DNA of 64,000 nt from Kazachstania africana CBS 2517 (Eukaryota; Ascomycota; Saccharomycetes; Saccharomycetales; Saccharomycetaceae). The notes beneath the pieces were generated by a model. That model made no database searches, was not told the DNA's origin, and saw only the letters and a list, made by a program, of their open reading frames with translations. The stretch covers positions 434,001 through 498,000 of the forward strand of contig NC_018941.1 in the NCBI RefSeq assembly GCF_000304475.1, in the 5' to 3' direction. Shown in pieces: positions 18,722 to 29,047 of the stretch. How positions within the stretch are numbered: position 1 is the stretch's first letter; every line of letters begins with the position of its first letter. The position numbers were made by a program, and so were the translations under genes.

Positions 18722-19521
18722 ACCATAAACAGTATCATAAAAAATTGTTCACAGTGAATACTTTTCTCAAAGATGAAAGTGTAAAAACCTTATGGAATGA
18801 TTGAAGAACTTCTTCAAAAGCGAAAAAGCATATACAATGTAATGGCAAAGTACAAATGTACTGTCTTGGAAGTTTAATTATTTGTTTAATGTAGTTCTTA
18901 ATGTTAAAAATCATTTAGACATTTTATATTTAGTATGACATGAGTATAAATTATCAACTCTGGATCATTGTACCAATAGTGATAAGCCGAGAATGGTTAC
19001 AACTCCCATGTAGTTCCCTCAAATTTTACATTAAAGTAAATAGACCACATGTAGACATTCACGTGCGGCGGTAGCATACGACATATAGAAGAATGGTATT
19101 TCTCGCCATATATTATGCAACTGCCTGCTTACTGTTGAAGGATTTGCCCCTCACTACTGTTACCATTTAAGCCAGCTACATCGTATTAAAGATAAAGGCA
19201 AGACTAGAGATTACAAAATCATTAACAAATTGGCTAGTACGAAATGATAAACTAAGCGGGTCTCATCTAAAAGAAAGTTAACTTCCTCAAACCTTCGTCT
19301 ATTAGCATCAAAATTAGCACTCTGAACATCCGTCACTCATCGAATATGGCAAGAATCGTTTTTTTGGATCTCTTTACTCACTTTTAAGTCTTCCAATTTT
19401 CACACCAGATTTTTGGTCTTTTTTTTTCTTGGAAAGCATTAAGAAAGGAAAATGAAATAAAATCGACTTAGACAAAACACTATATAGGTGAAAACAAAAA
19501 GAACAAAAGCCAATAAAAGAG
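18722..19521. other. Intergenic where UBP5 and FTR1 would lie
   Basis: In S. cerevisiae UBP5 (YER144C) and FTR1 (YER145C) separate DDI1 from LSM5. This 800-bp gap holds neither, and I see no decayed coding stretch. A CACGTG E-box lies near 19060 in TTCACGTGCGG. The right end is the LSM5 promoter. Confidence 0.55.
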
Positions 19522-19785
19522 ATGAGTCTACCAGATGTACTACCATTAGAAGTTATTGATAAGACAATAAATCAACCTGTATGGATAATATTGCAATCTA
19601 ACAGAGAGTTTACAGGTACTTTGGTTGGTTTTGATGATTTTGTTAATGTTATAATTGATGATGCTAAAGAATATATCGTAAATGACAATGGTGAAAATGA
19701 ATTGGTTATGGAACATCACGGCAGATTACTACTAAGTGGTGGTAATATTAATATGTTAGTGCCAGGTGGCAAAAAGGATATATAG
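19522..19785 (+). CDS. LSM5: Sm-like protein Lsm5
   Basis: Lsm5 is a subunit of the Lsm1-7 ring (cytoplasmic mRNA decapping) and the Lsm2-8 ring (nuclear, U6 snRNA binding). The 87-residue protein is one Sm fold. Sm1 spans about residues 15-46 (QPVWIILQSNREFTGTLVGF, then DDFVNVIIDDA). Sm2 lies near the end (LLLSGGNINMLVPGGK). It begins MSLPDVLPLEVIDKTINQ, almost as in S. cerevisiae (93 aa). The 3' end is 18 bp from the convergent SCC4 stop, so the two terminators overlap. Confidence 0.98.
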   Translation: MSLPDVLPLEVIDKTINQPVWIILQSNREFTGTLVGFDDFVNVIIDDAKEYIVNDNGENELVMEHHGRLLLSGGNINMLVPGGKKDI

Positions 19786-19803
19786 ATTGGTGATATATTT
19801 AAT

Positions 19804-21621
19804 TTAATCTGATAGTAAGCTTTCTAACTTTGCCTTTGTTATGGCAACTTCTTTCGATTTCATTGCAATTGTACAGTTCATCAGATGCCATAAGCCTGTT
19901 ATATAGGAAATACCTTTCATCTTCTGCAGCTTCGAGATCTTGAAACATACGTGCGAGATTTGATAAATTTGATTTAAGTCTGTTTCAATGATTCTACCTC
20001 CGAGATAATTGATCAATATTTGTAAAAGTAAACTTTTCTTCAATCTTGCTGCCTCATTTTTTATAACATTCTCAGCGGTTGTCAGTAATTTGTTATTTTC
20101 ATAATAATGATTCAATTTTGTGATGTATTCACTCTTTTCCCCATCTGTACTTGGTAATGGATTCTCAGTAAATGCCTCAAAATGCGATATTATCCACAAT
20201 ATGGTAATTGTACAATCCCAAACATTATTATACTGTATATCTGTCAATTTCACTACTGTATTAATCTTTGCCCAGATTTCGTTACAGGTACTTATATATT
20301 CTTGAATTTCGATATTCGAGTTCGTTTTGCTTATCTTTGATATCACAACAGTGTATGAATTGAGTAAACAAATCAATTTGATCTCGTTTGGTACTGATTT
20401 CTTGTTAAACATTTTTGAATAGGCTTCAAGCACATTTCGTTGTTCACCACTATCAATTTGTGTTGATATCGCATCAAGTAAAGCAGTATATGGTGATTTT
20501 TTCATATTATTCTGAATATTAGAATTTAAGAGTAAATTTTCCCAAATTTTGTAAAATTCGCAATGCAAAAGGATATCGTTATACCAATTTACTTTAAAAT
20601 CGATGAATGAAATTGATTTATCACTGCAATCAATTGCTTTAATCAACTTTGTAGTTGTGTTGAAGACTTTTGGTAAAAATTTAGTCGAGAAGTTGGAATT
20701 TGGATCGTAGCAATTTGTTAGATAACTTATACTTTGTAAGAATAAGAGTACATTTTTCAAATCTTTATAATTGAAAATACCTGGATGCGTTATTTGGAAG
20801 GACAGGTTATTCTCCATGGTGATAGTCACAGATGGATCATGAATAGTTAACTTGTCTTTATTTGAAGCGAAAAATTCCTTAAAAGCATTCAAATTATTAG
20901 TGATGTTTTCGTCGTTATAAATTTTAATAATCATTTGTAATATTAACTTCCATACGAACAACCTTTCACCAACAAGTTCACTGTTTATTTTATTGTTCAA
21001 TTTATCTAGAAGTTCATCGGAAATGGGTAATCTTTGTTCTAGATGGAAATTAATAAACGAAAGTAAGATGAATGTATTAAACTGTGAAATATTTTCAATA
21101 TTATCCAGCGCCAACAATTCGTTAAAATTCTTGATGACCCTCTTTGTCTTCCCTAGTTTCATACAAAGACAGCAATCAACGTATTTAAATATTTTAAACC
21201 AACTTGTACTGGGATCTAGCTCATTCAATAACTGGTCACAGTTCCTCAATGCAATATTGTATTGAAATTTCGTTTCCTTTTTCAATGGTATAGTATATAA
21301 CGTAACGAAATCCAACATCAGGATGTAGTCTGTAACGTTTGAATAACTACGTAGTTTCTCTCTCATTTCCACGATGTGGTCCTCCACCAAATCAAAATTG
21401 AAAGTTTCATTGAGTAAAATATCAATTATTTCCATCGTGATCTGGAATTCCTGTTGAAAACTAATAGTACATTTCGCTTTGATATATGTTAACGTAGCAA
21501 CGGACATTTTAATCAGCGTAAAGTATTCTGTGAGTTCAGATTCACATTCTATAGTAGTAGAATGAGCATATGCGGTGGATTTATATTCCATAGCCAATGC
21601 ATGCAACTGATTAACATTCAT
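19804..21621 (-). CDS. SCC4: Cohesin loader subunit Scc4
   Basis: Scc4 forms with Scc2 the loader that places cohesin on chromosomes; in budding yeast it directs loading to centromeres through phosphorylated Ctf19. The 605-residue protein is all helical with no simple motifs, matching a TPR superhelix that wraps the Scc2 N terminus. I identify it by position (YER147C lies between LSM5 and SPT15), strand, length (624 aa in S. cerevisiae) and overall character. Weakly conserved proteins like this drift fast, so the call leans on synteny. The start is the first Met, MNVNQLHALAMEYKS. Confidence 0.88.
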   Translation of the reverse strand: MNVNQLHALAMEYKSTAYAHSTTIECESELTEYFTLIKMSVATLTYIKAKCTISFQQEFQITMEIIDILLNETFNFDLVEDHIVEMREKLRSYSNVTDYILMLDFVTLYTIPLKKETKFQYNIALRNCDQLLNELDPSTSWFKIFKYVDCCLCMKLGKTKRVIKNFNELLALDNIENISQFNTFILLSFINFHLEQRLPISDELLDKLNNKINSELVGERLFVWKLILQMIIKIYNDENITNNLNAFKEFFASNKDKLTIHDPSVTITMENNLSFQITHPGIFNYKDLKNVLLFLQSISYLTNCYDPNSNFSTKFLPKVFNTTTKLIKAIDCSDKSISFIDFKVNWYNDILLHCEFYKIWENLLLNSNIQNNMKKSPYTALLDAISTQIDSGEQRNVLEAYSKMFNKKSVPNEIKLICLLNSYTVVISKISKTNSNIEIQEYISTCNEIWAKINTVVKLTDIQYNNVWDCTITILWIISHFEAFTENPLPSTDGEKSEYITKLNHYYENNKLLTTAENVIKNEAARLKKSLLLQILINYLGGRIIETDLNQIYQISHVCFKISKLQKMKGISYITGLWHLMNCTIAMKSKEVAITKAKLESLLSD

Positions 21622-22025
21622 TATAATACTGGTAGCAGCCTCAATTCACAATATGCTAGCTTTATTTCAGCTTCAAGCGACATGCATAATATCTCAGCAG
21701 TGCTTATGCCTATCTATATATCAATATATAATTGATTCATGAGTGTGATGTTCCCAGCATTACCCGGCACGAACAATTTTCAGTAACGAAAAAATATCAA
21801 TTTAAAAGCAAGATTTTGATATTTTGAAGATATAAATATTGAATGAATACATACATTTGGAGCACTCAGTGGACATAGAAAGGAGGATATCTCGATCTTT
21901 GACACGTTGTAAACATAGTAACTAATAGGCCAGGTCTCAGAACGGGAAAGGAGCAGATTTTAGAAAGTAGAACACTTCGAGAGCGATAGCACGACAAGCA
22001 AAATAACTATTAATAAGGCTCAATA
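21622..22025. promoter_or_regulatory. SCC4-SPT15 divergent promoter
   Basis: This 404-bp divergent promoter contains a perfect Reb1-type site TTACCCGG at 21760-21767. Reb1 commonly marks nucleosome-free divergent promoters in yeast. No ORF or RNA is seen. Confidence 0.6.
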
Positions 22026-22718
22026 ATGTCCGAACAAGAAAGGTTAGAAGAATTTAAGAAGGCAAATAAGTTGGTGTTTGATCCAAATACCAGACAAGTG
22101 TGGGAGAGCCAAGAAAAACAAGAAGAGGATATGAAAATGAAGGAAGAACCAATTGAGGAGGAAGGTTCATCAACATCTGGTATAGTACCTACCTTACAAA
22201 ATATTGTTGCTACTGTAAATTTGGGATGTCGATTAGATTTGAAGACAGTGGCGTTACATGCACGTAATGCAGAATATAACCCAAAACGTTTTGCTGCCGT
22301 GATTATGCGTATTAGAGAACCAAAGACTACGGCGTTAATTTTTGCATCAGGTAAGATGGTCGTTACTGGTGCTAAGAGTGAAGACGATTCCAAATTAGCA
22401 AGTAGAAAATATGCGAGAATTATACAGAAAATTGGGTTTGCTGCCAAATTTACAGATTTCAAGATACAAAATATTGTTGGATCATGTGACGTTAAATTTC
22501 CAATAAGATTAGAAGGTTTAGCTTTCAGTCACGGTACTTTCTCATCGTATGAACCTGAATTATTTCCCGGTTTAATTTATAGAATGGTTAAGCCTAAGAT
22601 TGTTCTTTTAATTTTCGTTTCAGGCAAGATCGTCTTAACTGGTGCAAAGCAAAGAGAAGAAATCTATCAAGCTTTTGAAGCCATATATCCTGTGCTGAGT
22701 GAATTTAGAAAAATGTAA
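22026..22718 (+). CDS. SPT15: TATA-binding protein (TBP)
   Basis: TBP nucleates pre-initiation complexes for RNA polymerases I, II and III. The 230-residue protein has a variable acidic N terminus (about 1-50) and the universally conserved saddle of two direct repeats. Repeat 1 includes [18 protein letters not shown] and [19 protein letters not shown]. Repeat 2 includes [20 protein letters not shown] and [20 protein letters not shown]. Length is close to the 240 aa of S. cerevisiae. Partners encoded in this window are BUR6 (NC2 alpha, a TBP inhibitor) and RRN10 (UAF, which recruits TBP to rDNA). Confidence 0.99.
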   Translation: MSEQERLEEFKKANKLVFDPNTRQVWESQEKQEEDMKMKEEPIEEEGSSTSGIVPTLQNIVATVNLGCRLDLKTVALHARNAEYNPKRFAAVIMRIREPKTTALIFASGKMVVTGAKSEDDSKLASRKYARIIQKIGFAAKFTDFKIQNIVGSCDVKFPIRLEGLAFSHGTFSSYEPELFPGLIYRMVKPKIVLLIFVSGKIVLTGAKQREEIYQAFEAIYPVLSEFRKM

Positions 22719-22757
22719 GTTTAGTCACATAAATATATATATATATACAACGTTCTA

Positions 22758-23924
22758 TTAAATTTCCAAAGAGTCCAATTTTTTTTCCAATTCAATCCTG
22801 AACTTACGCTCATTTTCAAGTTCAGTTTCATATTTTCTTTGTGTGTCCATAAGAAGTCTTTTAAATTCATTTCTCATTATTGAAAGAGAATATGAGCCGT
22901 TAGGACTTGTATGGTTACTGCTATTCAGATCTGGTGAATTAAGTATATTTTGGTTCCATAAATCTGAGTTTGACGTACTTCGAGTGTTATCAGTATTATT
23001 TTCATTTTTAGTCAATAACGAATGATATTGTAATAGTTTTTCTTGTAATTCCTTATTTGTTCTGTTTAGCTTTTCGACATCCTTTGAATGTTCTGATCTG
23101 TCATGTTCGTACTGTTTAGTTAGGAAATTATGAGCCAATTTCAAATCTTCAAAAGCTGTATTAATTTCATCAACTTTATTATTTGTATCAGCATGATTTT
23201 TGACAATTGTGTTTGATTTACTTACCTCCAATAATGAATCGATATTACTTTTCAAAAATTTTAACGGATCATCAACGTCAGTAATATTTGGCTTCAATTC
23301 TATACCATTTTTAATCGAATTTGATAGAAGGTATGACGTTATTTCTTGTATTATTTCCATCTGATCATTCTTAAATGATGTAGAATCATCTTTTTCATTA
23401 CTATTATTTTCCATATCATCATTATGGTTTTTCGTGAAATGTTTTAGACGTGACACGCTTAAATTTGTCCCATTGATTGAGTTTAAAAGAGCAATCATTT
23501 GCTTACACCATTCATCTGAACCTATTTCTAAATTCAACAATTTATCCATTGTCACAGTGGTATCCTTTGAATTTTGCTTACTGTAAAGAGAGGTTTGAAA
23601 GATTGCGAATTCGCAAGCGAGTTTCTTCTCGAGATCGATTTCTTCTATTGTATCATCCATGTAGAACAAGTAGTCGAGCGTATCTACATCTGTGTATGGT
23701 CTGTTTCTGTTGACTAAATCCGTCGAGGAAGTTTGGTTCTTGTTTGTACTTAGATGTTGGGCCAATTCTATTGGATTTAATGGGTATTCATCGTACCTTT
23801 CCTGAGTGAAAAGCAACGGATTGGCTTTTTTCAGCAAATCGTAGTCTATAACAGTATTCTCATCCATATTGGCGGTTCCTGGTTGGCGATAAGTTGAATC
23901 TGAGCTTGATATAACCTTGTACAT
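22758..23924 (-). CDS. PEA2: Polarisome component Pea2
   Basis: Pea2 is a coiled-coil subunit of the polarisome (Spa2, Bud6, Bni1), which focuses actin assembly at bud and shmoo tips. The 388-residue protein has an N-terminal conserved-looking part (PLLFTQERYDEYPLNPIELAQHL). The middle is low in conservation and Asn/Asp-rich, and two heptad-rich regions lie at about 245-300 and 345-388 (for example HDRSEHSKDVEKLNRTNKEL). Position next to SPT15 on the opposite strand equals YER149C. Met20 (MDENTV) is an alternative start. The coding frame ends 40 bp from SPT15. Confidence 0.88.
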   Translation of the reverse strand: MYKVISSSDSTYRQPGTANMDENTVIDYDLLKKANPLLFTQERYDEYPLNPIELAQHLSTNKNQTSSTDLVNRNRPYTDVDTLDYLFYMDDTIEEIDLEKKLACEFAIFQTSLYSKQNSKDTTVTMDKLLNLEIGSDEWCKQMIALLNSINGTNLSVSRLKHFTKNHNDDMENNSNEKDDSTSFKNDQMEIIQEITSYLLSNSIKNGIELKPNITDVDDPLKFLKSNIDSLLEVSKSNTIVKNHADTNNKVDEINTAFEDLKLAHNFLTKQYEHDRSEHSKDVEKLNRTNKELQEKLLQYHSLLTKNENNTDNTRSTSNSDLWNQNILNSPDLNSSNHTSPNGSYSLSIMRNEFKRLLMDTQRKYETELENERKFRIELEKKLDSLEI

Positions 23925-24055
23925 ATCTTCTATGTAATTTTTGGCAATTCTTAGAGAATTAATTTACGCGTCTACAAGACAAAGAAAAAAAATGGTAAAA
24001 AATTTCGAGATGATGAATGTGATAGTGAGAAAGGAATAGGTCAAAGTCACGAATA

Positions 24056-24979
24056 ATGGAGTTAGAGAAGACCATAAGACTACTAAAGGAGGGGAAGCAC
24101 TTATCTGAGGAGAGGGTATACGACATATGCCTGAAGTCCCAGGAGTTGCTGATTACCGAAGGGAATGTTACGCATGTGGACACACCCGTGACGATATGTG
24201 GAGATATTCATGGACAATTACACGATCTATTGACGTTATTTGAGAAGAGTGGAGGTGTGGAGAAGACGCGGTACGTATTTCTTGGGGATTTCGTCGACCG
24301 TGGATTCTATTCATTGGAGTCATTTCTCCTGTTACTTTGTTACAAGATTCGATACCCAGATAGAATAACTTTAATTCGAGGGAACCATGAGACTAGGCAG
24401 ATCACGAAAGTGTATGGTTTTTACGATGAAGTGATGAGAAAGTACGGAAACAGTAACGTTTGGAGATACTGTTGCGAAGTCTTTGATTATCTTTCATTGG
24501 GTGCGATAATAAACAACCGAATATTTTGCGTTCATGGTGGGCTTTCACCTGATGTGAGTACTATAAACGAAATTAAGGCCATTGATAGAAAACAGGAGGT
24601 ACCACATGAAGGTGCAATGTGTGATTTGCTGTGGAGTGACCCGGACGATGTAGATAAATGGTCATTATCACCAAGAGGAGCAGGATTTTTATTTGGTAGT
24701 AACGAAGTGGAGGAATTTTTACATACGAATGGATTTGAATTGATTGCTAGAGCGCACCAGTTGGTTATGGAGGGTTATAAGGAGATGTTTGATGGTGGGC
24801 TAGTCACAGTTTGGTCTGCGCCGAACTATTGTTACAGATGTGGGAACGTTGCAGCTGTGCTGAAGATAGACGATCAATTAGAAAGGAATTACACCATATT
24901 CGACGCAGTACAACCACAGGATGGTGTTGGAAATGCGATAATCCCAACGAAACAACCACAAATGGACTACTTCTTGTGA
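24056..24979 (+). CDS. PPH3: Protein phosphatase 4 catalytic subunit Pph3
   Basis: Pph3 with Psy2 and Psy4 dephosphorylates gamma-H2A and Rad53, allowing recovery from the DNA-damage checkpoint. All PPP-family motifs are intact: GDIHGQ (about 49-54), GDFVDRG, GNHE, the histidines in FCVHGG and ARAHQ, and the PP2A-type C-terminal YFL that is carboxymethylated. The N terminus [19 protein letters not shown] and C terminus [13 protein letters not shown] identify Pph3 rather than Pph21/22, Sit4 or Ppg1. Length 307 aa equals yeast (308 aa). In S. cerevisiae the gene is YDR075W on the sister ohnologue track, so its presence here shows reciprocal loss. Confidence 0.96.
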   Translation: MELEKTIRLLKEGKHLSEERVYDICLKSQELLITEGNVTHVDTPVTICGDIHGQLHDLLTLFEKSGGVEKTRYVFLGDFVDRGFYSLESFLLLLCYKIRYPDRITLIRGNHETRQITKVYGFYDEVMRKYGNSNVWRYCCEVFDYLSLGAIINNRIFCVHGGLSPDVSTINEIKAIDRKQEVPHEGAMCDLLWSDPDDVDKWSLSPRGAGFLFGSNEVEEFLHTNGFELIARAHQLVMEGYKEMFDGGLVTVWSAPNYCYRCGNVAAVLKIDDQLERNYTIFDAVQPQDGVGNAIIPTKQPQMDYFL

Positions 24980-25792
24980 AAACTTTTAAAATTACATTGA
25001 CGAATACTCAATTTCTTTGTCCCCCCAAGTCTAGGTGATTCATTTACGAAAATAGAATTATACTCTTCCGTTCTGAGAGTGACTCTATACCCTTTTTGGT
25101 GAATAGAGTTTTGCATTTACATTGTTTTTGGGGAATAAGAGCTGCGGAGAAAGGAAACCGCAGTGAATCCTTTTCCTGTTTATTATTCATTTGTTTCCGA
25201 AATCGGAAACGCAAGTGGGGGATGCGCGACACATACCGGAAAGGGTAGTGTCAAATACGTAGTAGGTGCCTGTTTTCCCTTCATTTAGCAAAGATACACG
25301 TTTTTATTCCACCCCACCAGCATGATGTAACCGCTCTTTATGTGTCTTTTCTTCCCTCTTTGTACGCATTCCCTTACTTCGACACTTGCCGCCCAGCTAA
25401 TTCTTCTGTCTGTCATCTATTTTTAGCACAAGGTGCATCGAACTGCTCGAGGAAGAACAGCCCCACGCTCGAAGAAATTTATGGTTAATCCTCTCTGCTG
25501 GTCAGTTTACATGGTCTATAAATAACTCGTCGTCATCCCGAAGAGGGGGAGTTACTTATTCAACTCATTGTTTAATGTTGTTTTTCAATACTGATTAATA
25601 ATAGGTATAGTGGCAGCAACATTTTTTGGTGAAATTTTGGGACTCGATGACTCTAAAAGTATCAAATGAAATTGTATATAAACTCATTCAATTTCCCTCT
25701 GTCTTTCATTTCTTTCTTTTCACGTTCCTCTCACTTTATCCTTTTTAATAATCTTGTAATAATACTACATACACACATACGCATACAAATCA
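24980..25792 (+). promoter_or_regulatory. Promoter region of the SED1/SPI1-type gene
   Basis: This 813-bp gap precedes the wall-protein gene. It holds a stress-response-type AGGGG at 25544-25548, a GTGGGG near 25215, and two TATA-like sites: TATAAATA at 25517 and TATATAAA at 25675. This layout suits a strongly induced, TATA-dependent gene, as SED1 and SPI1 are in S. cerevisiae. Factor binding is inferred. No RNA gene is seen. Confidence 0.55.
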
Positions 25793-26329
25793 ATGAAATT
25801 CAACTCTGCCGCCGCTCTTCTTTTTGCTACTACAGCATTTGCTGGGAATAGTACCACAACCAGCTTCTTTACTACTACTGAAGTTGTCACAGCAATAACA
25901 ACATTCTGTCCATCCGCAACTACAATAATCACTAACGGTGAAACTTTTACCGTCAGTTCCGCTACTACCCTAACCATCACTAACTGTCCATGTACCATAA
26001 CAGTAACTAGCCCAGTAGTAACTACGTCTCAGCCACCTTTTGTTAACACAACTACTTCTGCTCAATCTGTCACAACTACTCCCGTCCAATCTGTCACCAC
26101 TACTCCTGTTCAATCTGTTACTACTACTCCTGTTCAATCTGTTATTACTACTCCTGCTCAATCAGTCACAACGACCCCTGTTCAATCCGTTACCACTACT
26201 CCTACCACAGCAGCAACAACAGCAACAACAGCTACCACCAGCTCCATTCAAGTACACACTGGTGCTGCTAACCAATTGATGGCTCCATCTATCGCTGGTG
26301 TTCTAGGTGCCGCTGCTCTATTATTCTAA
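25793..26329 (+). CDS. GPI-anchored cell wall protein, SED1/SPI1 family
   Basis: Sed1 and Spi1 are stress-induced structural mannoproteins of the yeast wall. A signal peptide covers about 1-17 (cut after AFA). The family core at about 38-68 reads [19 protein letters not shown] and [13 protein letters not shown], with its three cysteines. A Ser/Thr-rich stalk follows. The C-terminal hydrophobic tail ([12 protein letters not shown]) after GAAN is a GPI addition signal, with the omega site near N160. Residues 86-133 are six 8-residue repeats. Position between PPH3 and UBP3 fits either SPI1 (YER150W) or SED1 (YDR077W), so I leave the symbol blank. O-mannosylation of the Thr tracts is expected. 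Confidence 0.93.
   Translation: MKFNSAAALLFATTAFAGNSTTTSFFTTTEVVTAITTFCPSATTIITNGETFTVSSATTLTITNCPCTITVTSPVVTTSQPPFVNTTTSAQSVTTTPVQSVTTTPVQSVTTTPVQSVITTPAQSVTTTPVQSVTTTPTTAATTATTATTSSIQVHTGAANQLMAPSIAGVLGAAALLF
26048..26191 (+). repeat. 24-bp coding tandem repeat (TTTPVQSV)
   Basis: Six copies of a 24-bp unit encode variants of TTTPVQSV. Copies one and five differ at protein level (TTTSAQSV and ITTPAQSV), and synonymous differences separate the others. Such arrays in yeast wall genes change copy number by recombination and set the length of the mannosylated stalk. Confidence 0.93.
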
Positions 26330-26557
26330 GTCAAAAATATCATTTCTTTCTTCTCGATTGTATCTCTAATAGGACAGTTCTCCAATTCCAATTCAAAAAT
26401 AAAATATGTATTTTGAGGGGGAAAAAGTTTTTGCTTTCTTTTTAAATTTGTTCTTTTATCTGTATCATTATATACTCTATTCTTAATTTTAATGATTTCT
26501 TTTATTATTGCTAGTATTTTTATTATTATTATTGCTATTATTATTACTTAATTAAAT

Positions 26558-29047
26558 TCACTTCTTTTGATACATCAGAATATATGCAGTTCTCGAATCG
26601 TTGTCCTCTTCACCTCCTTTCAAGACATCATCTTCTTCTAATTCGTTAATATTAACATCATCAATCCTATACCATTTCTTACTCTCGGAATGTAATACAT
26701 CCGCAGTATAATGACCACCATCGGGACTTAATCCGTGATGGTATATCACACCAGTCAATGAATATTCACGATTACTCATAGTAGCATTGCTTGAAACTGA
26801 TTCCGAGGGGATTATAAGTTCGTGTCCATAATTTATCTTCTTACGAATCTTTTCGATACGTCCATTGTATGCATTGTAATTAGTCATATCGTTACTCTTA
26901 CCAACATTACTCACAAATGAAAACCTTTTCAATTGAATTAATAACACCTCAGGTAATTTATCAATAAATGTTTGCTTTTTAGCCTCGACATCGGTTCCTG
27001 ATGATGTTCTGAACGGTATCAATTCAAATTCGCTAAATTTCTTGAATGCTCCTTCTAAATCAATGACACTGGAATCTGATATATCCAATTGTATCGTTTG
27101 GAATGGATCTAAGGTAATCGATTGTCTCTCTTTATTATTTGGGATATCTAACACGGAACGGAATTGTCCACCAAATAATTTGGAAATTGGTGATGGAATC
27201 ACTTCAACAGTTCTTTTTGCTGCAGTCTTATTTTTCTTACTACGTTTACCAGAGCTGCTCACTTCATGCCAACCATCCTCCTCATTCTCTTCACTAGCAT
27301 TGCCATACTTGCTAATCAATTCTTGTAACTGAACACTTGCATTGTTTAAGAATTCAGATTTCTTAAACCTAGATAAATTCCTAATAAAGAAAACTTTCAA
27401 TTCTTGATCATTGATGCTTTGCAAAATATTTTGAATTTCATTTTCACTCAATAAATTAATTGATGCAACTAATTCCTCATGTAATTGATCCAATAAATGC
27501 GTTAGGAATTCTTCTGCATCTTCTTGTTGACCCCACTGCAAATCTTTGAATTTTGGAATTGTTGAAATCGTTCTATAAAATTCATCAGGGTTGATAGCAT
27601 CAATTACACTACCATACGTTGGTGTCTTTTCGTTATCTTCAATTTCATCTTCCACTGATTGTTGTCTCTTTTTACTTTCGAGAAAATTCTCCCTATCAAA
27701 TTGTTTATAAATTGTAATGCATGCATCTAATAATTTACTTTGAGACGATGCAATTCTTGAATGAACATTTCTTGTGCTTAAAACATTTAGTACATCAATA
27801 AATGGTTGACAGTACAATAAAACTTGTAATACTGAACTTAAGAAACAGACATTTGCGGTATTAATAATACCACGAGGGAAAATTGATTTCAATGGTAATA
27901 AATCATTTTCTGAATCTTTTTTCAGTACATATCCAATGTAATCCGGATCAAAACACATTCTTAACGTCACTGAACCTAACGGTTCCGCACCTTTCGTAGA
28001 AGGTGGTACATACCTGGTATCTTTCTTTTGTGGCGTATGTAAAGGACTTGGCAGTGGGGTACTATAGTTAGATGACGCCGGTCTTGATATGGAAGCTGGT
28101 TTACTTTTCGCAATACCAGACGAAGCGATGGCAGACCATGATTTCGTCACAGGTTGTTGTTTTGTTGGTGCTGGCGCAACAATTGGCGGAGTGCTCGGTG
28201 TTGCTGTAGATACAGGTGTAGCACTTGGCGAAGGCGTCGTAGAATTGGATTTTTTAACTTCTTCTTCTCTTTTCTCCTTCTTCTTATGTTTTTCAGTCTT
28301 CTTATGTGATGCATCTGATTCTTGTACTTTTGGCTTCACTATTTTTGAAGACTTTTCCTCAGCTTTGTCCTCTACAAGCTCGCTGGCAATTGTGGTTTCT
28401 TCCATTTCTGGTATTTCTTCTATTTCTGCTTTAGACTCTACTTCAACTTTATTATCTTCCTTCTTTTCTTTTTTCGTAGAGACTATAAGCTTTTCCTTTG
28501 AACTTAACATTTTCAATCTAAGTTCGTGCCTCTTAGCTCTTGCCTTTACAAATTCATCCGCATCAGTATTGATAAAAACTGGGAAATCTTTTTTCATTTC
28601 TTCATAACTTATCTTTGAAACATCAAATTTATATGGATCATATGCAGCAGTGGCTGAGTTGTTTTTATTCATTGAAGAAGCAGGATAATATGCTTGACTT
28701 TGACCTGGATAATAAGTGTGAGATTTAGCAACATTAGTGCTTCCATTGGTGCCTGTATTATTAGTGATATTGTTGTTATTATTCCATTTTTTTTTTAAAG
28801 TGGAAGGTGTACTATTTTGCTGTGGGATAGAACCTCCGTTCTGATACATCACTTGATTTTGATTCATTAACTTAAAATGATATGATGGAGCCTGCGTTGG
28901 TCCAGTAGCATACATGTAGGGATTCTGTGGATAAGCATACATCGGTACTGGACTTTGGTACATTGGAAAATGCATATTTGCATGTGGTGGCGGCGGAGAC
29001 GATGTTTTTGGGTACATGGAGTATGATTCTTCGTTATTTTCTGACAT
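26558..29047 (-). CDS. UBP3: Ubiquitin-specific protease Ubp3
   Basis: Ubp3 with Bre5 removes ubiquitin from Sec23, COPI subunits, TBP and Pol II, and takes part in ribophagy. The 829-residue protein has a disordered N terminus of about 350 residues rich in Pro, Tyr, Asn and Lys/Glu, containing the expected Bre5-binding part. The USP domain follows. Its Cys box is GIINTANVCFLSSVLQVLLY with catalytic C401. The QEDAEEFLTHLLDQLHEE segment is present, and the His box is YHHGLSPDGGHYTADVLHSE near the C terminus. S. cerevisiae Ubp3 is 912 aa; the shortfall is in the low-complexity part. Position equals YER151C. Confidence 0.97.
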   Translation of the reverse strand: MSENNEESYSMYPKTSSPPPPHANMHFPMYQSPVPMYAYPQNPYMYATGPTQAPSYHFKLMNQNQVMYQNGGSIPQQNSTPSTLKKKWNNNNNITNNTGTNGSTNVAKSHTYYPGQSQAYYPASSMNKNNSATAAYDPYKFDVSKISYEEMKKDFPVFINTDADEFVKARAKRHELRLKMLSSKEKLIVSTKKEKKEDNKVEVESKAEIEEIPEMEETTIASELVEDKAEEKSSKIVKPKVQESDASHKKTEKHKKKEKREEEVKKSNSTTPSPSATPVSTATPSTPPIVAPAPTKQQPVTKSWSAIASSGIAKSKPASISRPASSNYSTPLPSPLHTPQKKDTRYVPPSTKGAEPLGSVTLRMCFDPDYIGYVLKKDSENDLLPLKSIFPRGIINTANVCFLSSVLQVLLYCQPFIDVLNVLSTRNVHSRIASSQSKLLDACITIYKQFDRENFLESKKRQQSVEDEIEDNEKTPTYGSVIDAINPDEFYRTISTIPKFKDLQWGQQEDAEEFLTHLLDQLHEELVASINLLSENEIQNILQSINDQELKVFFIRNLSRFKKSEFLNNASVQLQELISKYGNASEENEEDGWHEVSSSGKRSKKNKTAAKRTVEVIPSPISKLFGGQFRSVLDIPNNKERQSITLDPFQTIQLDISDSSVIDLEGAFKKFSEFELIPFRTSSGTDVEAKKQTFIDKLPEVLLIQLKRFSFVSNVGKSNDMTNYNAYNGRIEKIRKKINYGHELIIPSESVSSNATMSNREYSLTGVIYHHGLSPDGGHYTADVLHSESKKWYRIDDVNINELEEDDVLKGGEEDNDSRTAYILMYQKK

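Noticed and set aside
22010..22462. 150-codon ORF antisense to SPT15
   Set aside because: It is a shadow of the highly conserved TBP frame; TBP conservation explains the lack of stops.
28089..28607. 172-codon ORF antisense to UBP3
   Set aside because: It mirrors the low-complexity Lys/Glu/Ser region of UBP3, so it reads as Phe/Ser/Leu-rich shadow sequence with no domain.
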